DNA of 64,000 bases. It comes from CAZOWW01 sp964583765 (lineage in GTDB: Bacteria; Actinomycetota; Actinomycetes; Actinomycetales; Kineosporiaceae). Each line of letters starts with the position of its first letter. Within the stretch, counting starts at the first letter, position 1. A program made the position numbers and the translations under genes. Below, one piece after another: positions 19,527 to 28,157 of this stretch. Under the pieces are notes generated by a model that was not told the origin of the DNA, searched no databases, and worked only from the letters and a program-made list of their open reading frames with translations. The stretch covers positions 62,001 to 126,000 of the forward strand of contig CAZOWW010000001.1 in the NCBI GenBank assembly GCA_964583765.1. Reading direction: 5' to 3'.

Positions 19527-19841
19527 TCAGTCCTTGCGGCTGCGGTCCAGTACCGCCGCGACGGACAACTCGTAGCCCGCGTGTTCCCAGGTGCGGTGCT
19601 CGCAGTGGTGGCAGGAGGTGAATTCGACCGGTGTACCGTCAGTGAGGCATAGTGACAGCCGGGTGATGTGCAGGCTGCCGCAGCCCCGGCAGGATCCCGG
19701 GGCGCGGTGTTCTCGCTGCGTCAGCGAACCCAGAGGCGGAGCGACCACGGGCCCTCGGCCCCGACCTCGGCGACGGGTCGGCGGAGCGGCGGTGTCCAGC
19801 GCAGGGCGTGGCGTCGAAGCGGAGTAGTGCCTACTCGTCAC
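19527..19841 (-). CDS. small zinc-ribbon protein, function unknown
   Basis: 104 aa. Start chosen at GTG 19841 because GGAGG stands 5 nt upstream; the longer frame to 20150 is built from repeat DNA. N-terminal 50 residues are basic and Pro-rich; then Cys51-x2-Cys54 and Cys77-x2-Cys80 in a compact ribbon (GSCRGCGSLHITRLSLCLTD, then SCHHCEHRTWEH). Not a family I can name; similar small ribbons occur upstream of manB in related genomes. Codon usage matches the neighbours. Confidence 0.75.
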   Translation of the reverse strand: MTSRHYSASTPRPALDTAAPPTRRRGRGRGPVVAPPLGSLTQREHRAPGSCRGCGSLHITRLSLCLTDGTPVEFTSCHHCEHRTWEHAGYELSVAAVLDRSRKD

Positions 19842-19973
19842 GGAGACCTCCGGCGTTGACCGGGTACGCACGAACGTGCCCGGTCCGTTATGACGATCAC
19901 GGTTGCGACCGTCACAGGACGTCGTTCGGCCAGAACCCGCACCACCACCCGGACAAGGGTCGACCGGATCGGA

Positions 19974-20036
19974 TGACACCGGTGCCGGGTCGAATGACGC
20001 CGATGCCGGGACGGATGACACTGATGACGGGGACAC
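19974..20036. repeat. 21-bp tandem repeat, 3 copies
   Basis: ATGAC cores at 19974, 19995 and 20016, 21 bp apart, each followed by (A/G)C(C/T)GRTG-like sequence. Confidence 0.8.
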
Positions 20037-20220
20037 GCTGGTGAGCCCGGGTTCTGCCACGCCCCTCATCGGCAGGCGACGCCGGGACGTTGAATCGGCG
20101 GCGCGTCCCGACATTGAGGCCCTCCCCCGAAGGATCGCGACATCGGGCACAGCCTCGGAGAATCACCCGGACCCGGCTCAACCGTCCTGACCTGCCACGA
20201 CCTGGCCGGGGTCGCCGGCT

Positions 20221-20289
20221 GAGGGCAGAACCGTCGCTTCAAGGGCAGTGCCGTCCCTCTGGAGAGCAGCACCGTCGCTCCTGAGGGCA
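20221..20289. repeat. 20-21-bp tandem repeat, 3-4 copies
   Basis: Units like GGGCAGNNCCGTCGCTCC at 20223, 20243, 20264 and a partial one at 20285. Confidence 0.8.
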
Positions 20290-20559
20290 AGGGCTCAGCC
20301 CCGGGGCCCAGGATGTCGTCCCCGCAGCGCGAGAGCCCTCACGGGCGCTTCAGGTGCCTGACAGGGCCCTCCTGATGCCCGGGGCAGCCCGCCTGACGCC
20401 CGGCAGGGTCCGCGGGCGCCCGAACCTGTCCTTCCCGAAGACCGAAGTCCTTCCCGAGACCCGGCCCTTCATCGAGCACGCCGGTTCGTCGAGGACGGCC
20501 CTTCGTCGAGGACGGCCGGTCGAGAGACCTGCCCCTTCGAGGCTGCGCGGCGAGGCGGA

Positions 20560-20922
20560 TCAGCGGTCGGGGTCGCGAAGGACCCGAAGGTGTCCCCGCC
20601 GTCCCAGCTCGACGGCTGCCGATTCGTCCCGTGCCCGCGCCGCCGGACGTTCTCGTGCGGCCTCACGCACGGCATCCGCGAGCGCCAGCAGGTCGTCGTG
20701 CGAGGGGCCCGGCGCATCAGGATCGGGTGCCAGGCGCACGACCTCCCACCCGCGCGGCGCGGTGAGTCGCTCGGCATGCTCAGCACACAGGTCGTAGCAG
20801 TGCGGCTCGGCATAGGTGGCCAGCGGCCCGAGGACGGCCGTGGAGTCGGCGTACACATAGGTCAGGGTCGCAGCAGCGACCTGGCCGCACGCGGTGCGCG
20901 AACACCGCCGGACACCTCCCAC
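20560..20922 (-). CDS. DUF3499 family protein
   Basis: 120 aa. Start at GTG 20922 giving VGGVRRCSRTACGQ, the usual beginning of the family, with a TAGGGT box 8 nt upstream. Likely zinc ligands Cys7, Cys12, Cys46 and His49; the core CSRTACG, TLTYVYADSTAVLGPL and YDLCAEHAERLTAPRGWEVVRL is family-typical (compare Rv3258c). C-terminal 50 residues are charged and variable. Function unknown; always near manB. Divergent from the zincin gene with 109 bp between them. Confidence 0.9.
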   Translation of the reverse strand: MGGVRRCSRTACGQVAAATLTYVYADSTAVLGPLATYAEPHCYDLCAEHAERLTAPRGWEVVRLAPDPDAPGPSHDDLLALADAVREAARERPAARARDESAAVELGRRGHLRVLRDPDR

Positions 20923-20930
20923 GGGGCGTG

Positions 20931-20936
20931 ACCCTA
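20931..20936 (-). promoter_or_regulatory. -10 box of the DUF3499 gene
   Basis: TAGGGT on the minus strand, 8 nt before GTG 20922; leader of at most two bases. Confidence 0.6.
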
Positions 20937-21018
20937 CCTCTCCTGGTCGGAAGCCGAGAACCGGACGCGCCGGGGCATCCCCACGCACAGGTGTCCGCCG
21001 GAGGCCACCCATCGGTCG

Positions 21019-21024
21019 TACGCT
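21019..21024 (+). promoter_or_regulatory. -10 box of the zincin-fold gene (leaderless)
   Basis: TACGCT, 7 nt before ATG 21032. Confidence 0.7.
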
Positions 21025-21031
21025 CGACCAC

Positions 21032-21475
21032 ATGTCCACCCCCACGCCGCCTCGCCGTCGGCTCCGCACGCGCCGGGACCGGCACGGGCACGGTCTGCGC
21101 GGTCCGCTGCTGCCCCGGGAGGTACCTGCCTGGCGCAGTCGTGGACAACGCTTCGACGACCGGGTCCTGGACACCGTCGAGCAGTTGTCCCGGCGGTGGG
21201 GTCGGGAGCTGGACGCGGTCGAGTTCGCGGTGGAGGACGTTCCACCCAGCGACCCCGCGCCCTGGGAACACGGCGAGGTGCCCCTGGGCCGCTTCTTCCC
21301 CGCGGACGGCGCGCTGCCACCTCGGGTCGTCGTCTACCGCCGCCCCGTCGAGGCACGCACCACGGACCTCTCGGAGATCGCCGCACTCGTCAACGACGTG
21401 GTCGTCGAGCAGATCGCCCATCTGCTCGGGCTGGCCCCGGAACAGATCGACCCCCACTACCGCGGCGACGGGTGA
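21032..21475 (+). CDS. metallopeptidase (zincin-like) family protein with altered HExxH
   Basis: 147 aa. Start at ATG 21032, set by a -10 box 7 nt upstream and by the family-like MSTPTPPRRR start. Matches the small actinobacterial 'metallopeptidase family' (Zincin_1 type, compare Rv3259): RFDDRVLDTVEQLSRRWGRELDAVEFAVEDVP, then VVVYRRPVEAR and the last helix. Where zincins have HExxH this protein reads EQIAH (in VVVEQIAHLLGL), so the first His and the catalytic Glu are not in place and peptidase activity is doubtful. Confidence 0.88.
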   Translation: MSTPTPPRRRLRTRRDRHGHGLRGPLLPREVPAWRSRGQRFDDRVLDTVEQLSRRWGRELDAVEFAVEDVPPSDPAPWEHGEVPLGRFFPADGALPPRVVVYRRPVEARTTDLSEIAALVNDVVVEQIAHLLGLAPEQIDPHYRGDG

Positions 21476-21510
21476 GCCGAGGACGACCGACCGGTGCCTG
21501 CCCCTGGATC

Positions 21511-23244
21511 TCAACGCACGAGCAGTCGGGGGTCCGCGACGGCCCGGGAGGCCACTGCCGCCCGGTGCGCGGGGACGGTCACCGGCACCTCGCCGATCAG
21601 GCCGCCGTTTCCGCCCGCTGCCGTGAGCACCTCCTCGGCGACGAGAGAACCCGGACCGAGCGGCTGCACGAGCGTCGCGAGCCCTCGTGCGGGCAGCGCC
21701 AGCGTCAGGGTGGAGGCGGCCGGCACGCTCACGATCCGGTCGAGCAGCGGCATGCCGTCGACGGCGACCACGCGCACCCGAGCGGTCGCGGTCCGCCCCG
21801 TGCCGTCCGAACCGGACGCCGTCCCGCCGGATCCGCGAGCCGAACCCCCCGCACGTCCCGGGGACGTGACGGAGACCGCGCTCAACTGGAGCGAGGCGGC
21901 GACCGCGGTCGGGGAAACCCGCGTCGAGGAGTCCGGCAGCACGGCCATCCCCTCACGGGCCAGCGGGACCACCCCGGGTGACCAGGCGAACTCCTGCTGC
22001 CCCCCGAGGGCCGCCCCTGCCGACCTGCCCGCCTCGGCCGTGGTCCTGCCGCACCGGCTCAGCCCGGCCGCGACCACGGGCTCGTCAGCCCGCACCACCG
22101 CGGTGTAGGCGCCGGCGGACACGCCCGACAGGGACAGATCACCGACGCCGCCCCCGGGCACCGTGAGGACCCCCTGCCGAAGGGCGACCTCCCCCGCAGG
22201 CCCGAGCAATCGCACGCTGACGACAGCCGGAGACCCACCCGGCACGGCCACCCGCACGAGGCTGCCCGGACCGTCCACCCGTAGCCCCGGCACGAACTGG
22301 GTGCGAGAAGCCGCCGCGGAGGCGACCACGTCGTCTGCCCCATGCGGTGCGACCCCGCTCTGGTCGCTGTCGTGCAGTGTGGCTGCCACTCGCCCCACGC
22401 GGGCACGGACGTGCACCACGAGACGGTCGACCCCGGGGGCCAACGCGTCCAGGAACAGGGCGATCTCACGACCGGCGGGCACCACGACTCCCTGGGCCCG
22501 CGCGGCCGCCGGGCCGCCCTGGGCGGCCAGCACGTCCACGTCGACGACGGCCGCCGCCTGCCCGGGATCCGCGAGCAGCAACCGTGCCCGATGCCCCGGC
22601 ACGGTGGAGCCCCCGACGAGCCAGGTGTCCGCGATCGCCGTCGCGCAGGCCCGCGCGACGATCCCCCGCAACGGGCCGGACGACGCGGCGGTGAGCTGCA
22701 ACCCCCCGACGAGGGGGAGCGCGGCCGACGACGACGCGGCATCGACGCCGTAGTGGATCCGCCAGGCCCCGGCCCCACGCCCGGTGTCGAGCACGGTGGC
22801 GGGTCGGACCGTGGCGTTCTCCTGCCCCGGCGCGTCCGGGGAACGGGTACCCGAGGGCCCGGGGGCCGAGCCGCCCAGGCGTGCCGAGAGCGTGCGGGAG
22901 CTCGGTGCCCTCCCGGACAGCGGCCCGAGACTCAAGGTTCCGGTCCCGGACCGATCGACGCCCGTGGCGCCTGCCGCCCTGTCTCCCGTGGTGTTCGTCG
23001 ACGCGTCCACCGCGGCCACACGCACGGTCACCGGAGCTCCCGGGGACTGCGCCGAGGCGCCGGACGGCACGAGCAGGGTCTCCGGCCCCGGGCAGACCAG
23101 GTCGGGTACCAGGTGCTCGGTGGGCAACGCGTCCGCCGTTGCGACGGATCCCCGGCGCGGCGCATCGACGGCCAGGGCCGAGGCTGCGGTCACGATCGCC
23201 CCCACGACCAACGTCGTGGCGGTGGTCACCAACCGATGGCGCAC
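21511..23244 (-). CDS. DUF5719 family envelope protein
   Basis: 577 aa. GTG at 23244 with GGAGGGG 4-5 nt upstream. An N-terminal signal-anchor (about 8-26, TTLVVGAIVTAASALA) leads to a long Ala/Val/Gly-rich, beta-type extracytoplasmic part; typical pieces are LVCPGPETLLVPSG near the start and repeated VRVAVPGGSPAVVSVRLL-like strands. No enzyme motif. DUF5719 genes lie directly downstream of the giant GT2 gene in many actinomycetes and presumably act with it at the cell surface. Confidence 0.85.
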   Translation of the reverse strand: MRHRLVTTATTLVVGAIVTAASALAVDAPRRGSVATADALPTEHLVPDLVCPGPETLLVPSGASAQSPGAPVTVRVAAVDASTNTTGDRAAGATGVDRSGTGTLSLGPLSGRAPSSRTLSARLGGSAPGPSGTRSPDAPGQENATVRPATVLDTGRGAGAWRIHYGVDAASSSAALPLVGGLQLTAASSGPLRGIVARACATAIADTWLVGGSTVPGHRARLLLADPGQAAAVVDVDVLAAQGGPAAARAQGVVVPAGREIALFLDALAPGVDRLVVHVRARVGRVAATLHDSDQSGVAPHGADDVVASAAASRTQFVPGLRVDGPGSLVRVAVPGGSPAVVSVRLLGPAGEVALRQGVLTVPGGGVGDLSLSGVSAGAYTAVVRADEPVVAAGLSRCGRTTAEAGRSAGAALGGQQEFAWSPGVVPLAREGMAVLPDSSTRVSPTAVAASLQLSAVSVTSPGRAGGSARGSGGTASGSDGTGRTATARVRVVAVDGMPLLDRIVSVPAASTLTLALPARGLATLVQPLGPGSLVAEEVLTAAGGNGGLIGEVPVTVPAHRAAVASRAVADPRLLVR

Positions 23245-23410
23245 AGTCCCCTCCGGGTCTTGGGTCGACGTGCGGGATCGCGCCGAGGCACGGCGTCACC
23301 GGGCCGCCGGTTCGATGAGCGCAGGCTCTCCCGCCCCGGCTTGGCCCAGGCCCGGCGAGCTGTCCCCGCAGGACATGGCTCAGCGAGGCCGGGGAGACGG
23401 GCCGAGTCGA

Positions 23411-26400
23411 TCACCGCCGGTCCCCTCGTCGGGGACGGCGCAGGGCCGGCCTGCGGCTGTTCCGGCCGGCCTCCTCCGATGCCGAACCGGGCGCCAGGCC
23501 CAGGGAGTCGAGCGCGGCCCCCACCGCACCGGTGTCCGCCGTCGGGCTCGTGCTCTCCGGTGCCGGCGGGCCCCCCGGCGACGCTGAGCCCTCCGACGAC
23601 CCTGGGCCCCTGGCCAGGGCCGTGGCACCGTCCGAGCGGGCGTCCTCGTCCCTGTCCGGACGAGGATCCGGTCCGGTGGACCCCGTCCCGGGCGGCTCCC
23701 CTTCCCCCGGAACCCGCCCGAGGGCGATCGGCAGAGGGGTGGGGGTACCCAGACGCTCGGCGGGCCCCCGAGGCACTGGCCGCGAGCTACGAGCCGGTGC
23801 CGACAATCGACGCCGGATCTGTGGCACCGGTACCGCGACGAGCAACGCCAGTGCCGCGACGACACCACGTCCCAGGGTCACCATGTCCTGCCAGCGGGAG
23901 CGGTGCACCACCCGCAGGTGGCCGCCTCGCGTAGGCAGGGCGAATGCCTGATCCCATCCCGCGTGGCGGACCGGGTGCAGCGCCACCCCGTCGAGTTCGG
24001 CCTGCCAACCCGGGTCCGCCCGCTCCGAGAGCACCAGGATCCGGCCGGGGTCTCCGGGCGCGAGCCAGGTGTCCAGATCCGCCCCTGAGGACGGGAGCCC
24101 GGCCAGCACGGTGCCGTCGGCGGCCAGCACCCGTGCCCGAGCCGGACGAGTGGGCCCGGATCCGTCCACGCCGGACGTCGCGGCGTCCCCGAGCTCGACC
24201 CGCCAGAGGATCGCGCCGTGCACGGCGGCCACCCGCGCCAGCCCCGGCGAGGCGTCGAGGGCCTGGGCGAGCTGGTCGTCGATCGGTGGCTCCATGAGGA
24301 CCGAACCGATGTCGAGGTCCACGAGTCCCGGCCGCGCGTCCTGGTCGGAGTCGGAGATCAGGCGTGCCAGCACGGGCACGATCAGCCGGGCGTCGGGGAC
24401 GAGGCCCGCGCGGGACGCCCCGGTCGCTCCGGACGTCGTGCCCCCCGGTGACGTCGTGCCCCCCGATACCGACGTGCCAGCCTCCCGGGCGGACAGGGCG
24501 GCGGAGCCGTCGCCGAAGCCCGCAGCACCGGAGCGGGCAAGTGCCCAGGCCAGCCCCGCCGACTCTTCGCGCAGCACGAGGGTGCGCATGGCGGCAGGAC
24601 CCTCGGCCTCCAACGCGGCCACCTCCGGCAGCACCGGCCGCGCGCTGCGGTGCACCACGGTCAACGCAGTGCTTCCTCGGACCCCCGCGAGTCCGCCGGA
24701 CCACACCGCGCCGACGAGCACCGGCCCGATCGCCAGCACCAGCGCGAGCGCGCCCAGCAGCACGCCCCGGGCCGGAAGCCGGCGGGACCGCCGTACCCCT
24801 GCGTCCACGCCGAGCGCACCGGCGGCGAGCAGCCCCAGCAGAGCCACGGACAGGGCAGGTCCCGACCAGCCGGTGATCGGCCTCGCGGTACCGGCGCCGA
24901 GGCGCGCCCGCTCGGCAAGTCCGGCGGTGGCCAGACCCGCGCCGAAGACCACCCACAAGGCCAGCGCCGCCCGCCACCGTCGCCCGGTCAGGGCCAGCAC
25001 ACCGGCCACCCCGACCGGGAGCACCGCCACCAGGCACAGGGTGGTGAGCACCGTGCCACCGTGCGCAGCACCGAACGGCAGGTGGTCGAGCACCCACCGT
25101 CCGGACACCGAGTGGACGCCGAGCACTTTCCCCGGATCGCCCGGGCTCAGGAGCAGGTGCCGCCCGAGGGCCACCGGCGCCGACGTCCGGCCCGAGCCCA
25201 CGGACGATCCCGACGAGGCCCCGGAGCCCGTGGCGTCGGCGAACAACAGCCACGGCCGCTCCGTGACGGCACGCCACCACGGCGCCAGGAGGGCCAGCGG
25301 CACGACGACGGTCCAGGAGAGCAGCCAGCGGTCACGGCGTCCGGCGAGCACCGCCAGGATCACGACCAGGGCCAGCGGCACGGCCAGCGAGGGCGCACCC
25401 GCCAGGATCGCGGTCAGCAGCAGCCCTGCGAGAGAGGAGGTGGTCACCGCGCCGAACCGGTCCGGGCGACCCAGGGGCGCGAGGCCGACCACCCGGGCGA
25501 GACTCACCGCGAACAGAGGCAACAGCAGGTGCGCGGTGACCGCCCCGATCCGCCCCGTGGCGACCGCCTGCAGCAGGGGAGGCGCGGCGGCCCAGGCCAG
25601 GGCGGCCCACAGCCGGACGAGGCGGGAGGGCACCACCCGACCGGCCGCCCACCAGGCGGTGAGCCCGGAGAGTGGCAATGCGCCGAGCTCGAGGACGAGA
25701 GCGGCTCGGGACGGGTCGCCCCCCAGCGGGGCCGCGATCAGGGCGATCAACGCCACGAGCGGGTCCGCCGGGGCCGCCGCGCCGAGGCCCACCGGACGCC
25801 AGGACGACAGCGCGCGCGACCACAGGGTCGAGGCGTGCCCCGGAAGGGGAGCCAGCGCCGGGCCGACGAGTGCGCCGGTTCCCCGGACCACCGACCACAG
25901 CGCGGCCACGTTCGCCGCGACGAGCAGGCCGGCCACTGCGACCCCGGCCCAACGTCCGAGCCGGCGGGAACGCCGCGACCAGGCCGCCTCGTTCCTGCGG
26001 GCCAGGGACCGGGCCACCCGCATCCCCACCGGACGGTGGATCGTCAGCGGGGTGCCTCCCGGCGCGCCCGGACCCGATCGGCTCTGCGCGTTGACCTGCA
26101 GCCGCGTGACGAAGACGTCTCGGCGGGCCCGCCAGGCCTGCCGCGACCCGGTCTCCAGGGTGCGCAGCGTGCCGGGAGGAACGCGGCGGGAGCGTCCGGC
26201 GCGACGACGGGCACGCACCCACACCGGTACCCGCGCAACGGCAGCCACGACCGCGGTGCACTCGTCCACGGCCCGCTCGGGCTGCTTGAGCACGAGCCGC
26301 GCCGCCGCGCGGAAGGGCACGGCCAGCAACGTCGCCACCACGGCGAGGGGCAGCAGCAGGGGATGGACGGCAGCGAGGCGCAGATGCACGGCGTCCCGCC

Positions 26401-27595
26401 GGTCCGCCCAACGCCAGAACCGTGCCGAACGGCCCCGGACGCCCCGCGAGGAGGCCCGGGCGTGCGCGACGACGGCCTCGGGCACCACGATCACCCGGTG
26501 GCCTGCGAGCCGGGCCCTGCGGCACAGATCCAGATCGTCCCGGGCCTGGGCCAGCCCGGGATCAGGCCCGCCCAGTTCCTGCCACAACTCGCGACGGATG
26601 AGCATGCCCGCCGTGGAGACGGCCAGGACGTCGCAGCGCTCGTCGTGCTGGCCCTGGTCGACCTCGCGGGGTTCCACGCCGGTGACCCGGGCGCCGAACC
26701 TGGTCGTGGTGAACCCCACGTCCAGGAGCAGGTTGGGGTTCTCCCAACGCACCTGCTTGCATCCGGCCACCCCGACCGACGGCGCGGCCTGGACGGCTGC
26801 GAGCAGCCACGCGAGCGCGTCCGCGGCAGGCGCGGAGTCGTCGTGCAGGAGCCACAACCACTCGGCCCCGCGCGCCGTGACCACGTCCTCGCCAGGATCC
26901 TGCGCGTCGGGCAGCACTGCTGGCTCGTCGGGCACGGCCAGGGGCTCGTCCGGCAGCACCGCTGGCTCGTCCGGCAGCACCACCGGCTCGTCCGGCAGTG
27001 TGACGACCTCGTCCGGCACCGCCACGGCACCGGGTTCCGTGGCGGCGTCGGTGTCGGGACGTGGCGCTGCCCGCGCCACCGTGGTCCCGGCGTCCTGGCG
27101 AACCAGGGCGGCGGTGACCGCGTCCCCGAAAGAGGCCGACGACGCGACGCGGAGCACCGGGAACGCACCGGCCCCGGCAAGCTCCGGCCGGGGTGATGCA
27201 CCCGCGTCGACGAGGATCAGCTGATCCGCGGCCCGGGACTGCGCGCGCACAGCCTCGAGGGTGCGTCTGAGGTAGGCACCGCCGTCACGGCACACCAGCA
27301 CCGCGCATACCCGGGGCAGCACACCGAGCCCGGACGACGCCGGCAGCGACCGGGAACCGAGCCCGGCCGGCGGCTGGAAGACGCCCTCCGGTTCCTCCCC
27401 CCGGAGGGTGCCGTCCGAGCCACTGGCGCCGCGGGTCGTCCGAGGGACCCTCGGGTCCGCGGCCACGTCACCTCGGGCAGGGGTACGTGTCCGCAGAACC
27501 GACAGCCGTGATTCCTCGGACCGGGTGAGGTCCTCGGCCTGGTGGACGCTGATTCCGGGATGCTCGCCGCGGGCGGCGGAGCGCCGGGACGTCAC
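23411..27595 (-). CDS. giant membrane glycosyltransferase, GT2 head plus multi-TM domain
   Basis: 1394 aa. Start at GTG 27595, two bases past the WhiB stop; a start near residue 91 (VLPRVCAVLVCRDGG) is possible because residues 1-90 are low complexity. A GT2 fold covers about 91-400 with WLLHDDSAP (DxD-like), RWENPNLLLDVG and the ED-type acceptor region ARDDLDLCRRARLAGHRVIVVPEAVVAHARA. The fold is interrupted at about 189-230 by PDEPAVL heptads. Then some 10-13 TM helices (about 545-1000), and an extracytoplasmic C-terminal part with an Ala/Pro-rich tail. Conserved between whiB2 and DUF5719 in actinomycetes; acceptor and sugar unknown. Confidence 0.88.
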   Translation of the reverse strand: MTSRRSAARGEHPGISVHQAEDLTRSEESRLSVLRTRTPARGDVAADPRVPRTTRGASGSDGTLRGEEPEGVFQPPAGLGSRSLPASSGLGVLPRVCAVLVCRDGGAYLRRTLEAVRAQSRAADQLILVDAGASPRPELAGAGAFPVLRVASSASFGDAVTAALVRQDAGTTVARAAPRPDTDAATEPGAVAVPDEVVTLPDEPVVLPDEPAVLPDEPLAVPDEPAVLPDAQDPGEDVVTARGAEWLWLLHDDSAPAADALAWLLAAVQAAPSVGVAGCKQVRWENPNLLLDVGFTTTRFGARVTGVEPREVDQGQHDERCDVLAVSTAGMLIRRELWQELGGPDPGLAQARDDLDLCRRARLAGHRVIVVPEAVVAHARASSRGVRGRSARFWRWADRRDAVHLRLAAVHPLLLPLAVVATLLAVPFRAAARLVLKQPERAVDECTAVVAAVARVPVWVRARRRAGRSRRVPPGTLRTLETGSRQAWRARRDVFVTRLQVNAQSRSGPGAPGGTPLTIHRPVGMRVARSLARRNEAAWSRRSRRLGRWAGVAVAGLLVAANVAALWSVVRGTGALVGPALAPLPGHASTLWSRALSSWRPVGLGAAAPADPLVALIALIAAPLGGDPSRAALVLELGALPLSGLTAWWAAGRVVPSRLVRLWAALAWAAAPPLLQAVATGRIGAVTAHLLLPLFAVSLARVVGLAPLGRPDRFGAVTTSSLAGLLLTAILAGAPSLAVPLALVVILAVLAGRRDRWLLSWTVVVPLALLAPWWRAVTERPWLLFADATGSGASSGSSVGSGRTSAPVALGRHLLLSPGDPGKVLGVHSVSGRWVLDHLPFGAAHGGTVLTTLCLVAVLPVGVAGVLALTGRRWRAALALWVVFGAGLATAGLAERARLGAGTARPITGWSGPALSVALLGLLAAGALGVDAGVRRSRRLPARGVLLGALALVLAIGPVLVGAVWSGGLAGVRGSTALTVVHRSARPVLPEVAALEAEGPAAMRTLVLREESAGLAWALARSGAAGFGDGSAALSAREAGTSVSGGTTSPGGTTSGATGASRAGLVPDARLIVPVLARLISDSDQDARPGLVDLDIGSVLMEPPIDDQLAQALDASPGLARVAAVHGAILWRVELGDAATSGVDGSGPTRPARARVLAADGTVLAGLPSSGADLDTWLAPGDPGRILVLSERADPGWQAELDGVALHPVRHAGWDQAFALPTRGGHLRVVHRSRWQDMVTLGRGVVAALALLVAVPVPQIRRRLSAPARSSRPVPRGPAERLGTPTPLPIALGRVPGEGEPPGTGSTGPDPRPDRDEDARSDGATALARGPGSSEGSASPGGPPAPESTSPTADTGAVGAALDSLGLAPGSASEEAGRNSRRPALRRPRRGDRR
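26906..27031 (-). repeat. six 21-bp coding repeats inside the GT2 fold
   Basis: Units at 26906, 26927, 26948, 26969, 26990 and 27011, exactly 21 bp each, sharing GTC(C/G)GGCA and GGCTC; they encode PDEPAVL-like heptads on the minus strand. Confidence 0.92.
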
Positions 27596-27596
27596 G

Positions 27597-27875
27597 CTAG
27601 ACGGCCCGCTTCTTCACCCGGCGCCGCTCCCGTTCGGACAGCCCGCCCCAGATGCCGAACCTCTCGTCGTTCGCCAGCGCATAGTCCAGACACTCCGACC
27701 GGACATCACACGCTGTGCACACCCGCTTGGCCTCCCGGGTGGACCCACCCTTCTCCGGGAAGAACGCCTCGGGATCCGTCTGCGCGCAGAGCGCGCGCTC
27801 CTGCCACGCCAGTTCTGCCGGTAGCTCTCCGGCCCACACATCCGGAGACCTCCCCCACATCACTACCTCGTTCAC
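27597..27875 (-). CDS. WhiB2/WhmD-type iron-sulfur regulator
   Basis: 92 aa. Four cluster ligands Cys30, Cys53, Cys56 and Cys62 (the CxxC and C-x5-C spacing of WhiB), the GIWGG turn at 74-78 and the basic C-terminus RERRRVKKR for DNA binding. WhiB2 (WhmD) controls septation and division genes in mycobacteria and Streptomyces (WhiB). Start ATG 27875 gives MNEVVMWGRSPDVW; M6 is an alternative. Head of a leftward run with the giant GT2 and DUF5719. Confidence 0.92.
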   Translation of the reverse strand: MNEVVMWGRSPDVWAGELPAELAWQERALCAQTDPEAFFPEKGGSTREAKRVCTACDVRSECLDYALANDERFGIWGGLSERERRRVKKRAV

Positions 27876-28157
27876 GTGCCGCCTCCTCGACCCTTGCCCC
27901 TGCAGGGCTCCCCCACCGCGGTGCTCTTGGTTCTGCTTCTTTCACCACTTCCCGGACTGACCGGGCATCTGGATCTCTCTGGGACTACTCATAGTGTCAG
28001 AGAGACCACGGTGCGTATTGGTAGGCATGACAGTACTGGAATTACACGCGTGTCGTACACCCCCGTCAAGCGGATCTCTGGTATCCGCACCTCGGTCAAA
28101 CGGAGGAGCGCCCAGCCCGACCTCAAGAGGGCCCCCACGGACTGTCAGGATCGCCTC
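27876..28157. other. 282-bp divergent region, WhiB and cofD promoters
   Basis: Less GC-rich than its surroundings (around 27955-28080), as expected for regulatory DNA. On the minus strand a TCTGACA...TATGAG-like pattern near 27985-28005 may serve whiB; on the plus strand cofD has its own box at 28146. GGATCTCT occurs at about 27970 and 28072. Confidence 0.45.
28146..28151 (+). promoter_or_regulatory. -10 box of cofD (leaderless)
   Basis: CAGGAT, 6 nt before ATG 28158; same as the Trm112 promoter. Confidence 0.65.

Larger units (their letters stand above)
19842..20559. other. 718-bp gene-free stretch of serial short repeats
   Basis: Between the zinc-ribbon gene and DUF3499. No credible gene: the open frames on both strands are low complexity. 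It is a chain of different short repeats: ATGAC-centred 21-bp units (19974, 19995, 20016), GGGCAG-centred 20-21-bp units (20223, 20243, 20264, 20285), then degenerate copies around 20348-20420, 20425-20460 and 20468-20520 (for example TCGTCGAGGACGGCC twice). Confidence 0.7.

Noticed and set aside
19527..20150. 207-aa version of the zinc-ribbon protein
   Set aside because: The extra 103 residues translate repeat DNA, and the GTG at 19841 has a good ribosome site.
24069..27224. 1051-aa plus-strand open frame opposite the giant GT2 gene
   Set aside because: Arg/Ser/Pro/Thr-rich with no domain; the minus frame has GT2 motifs and TM helices.
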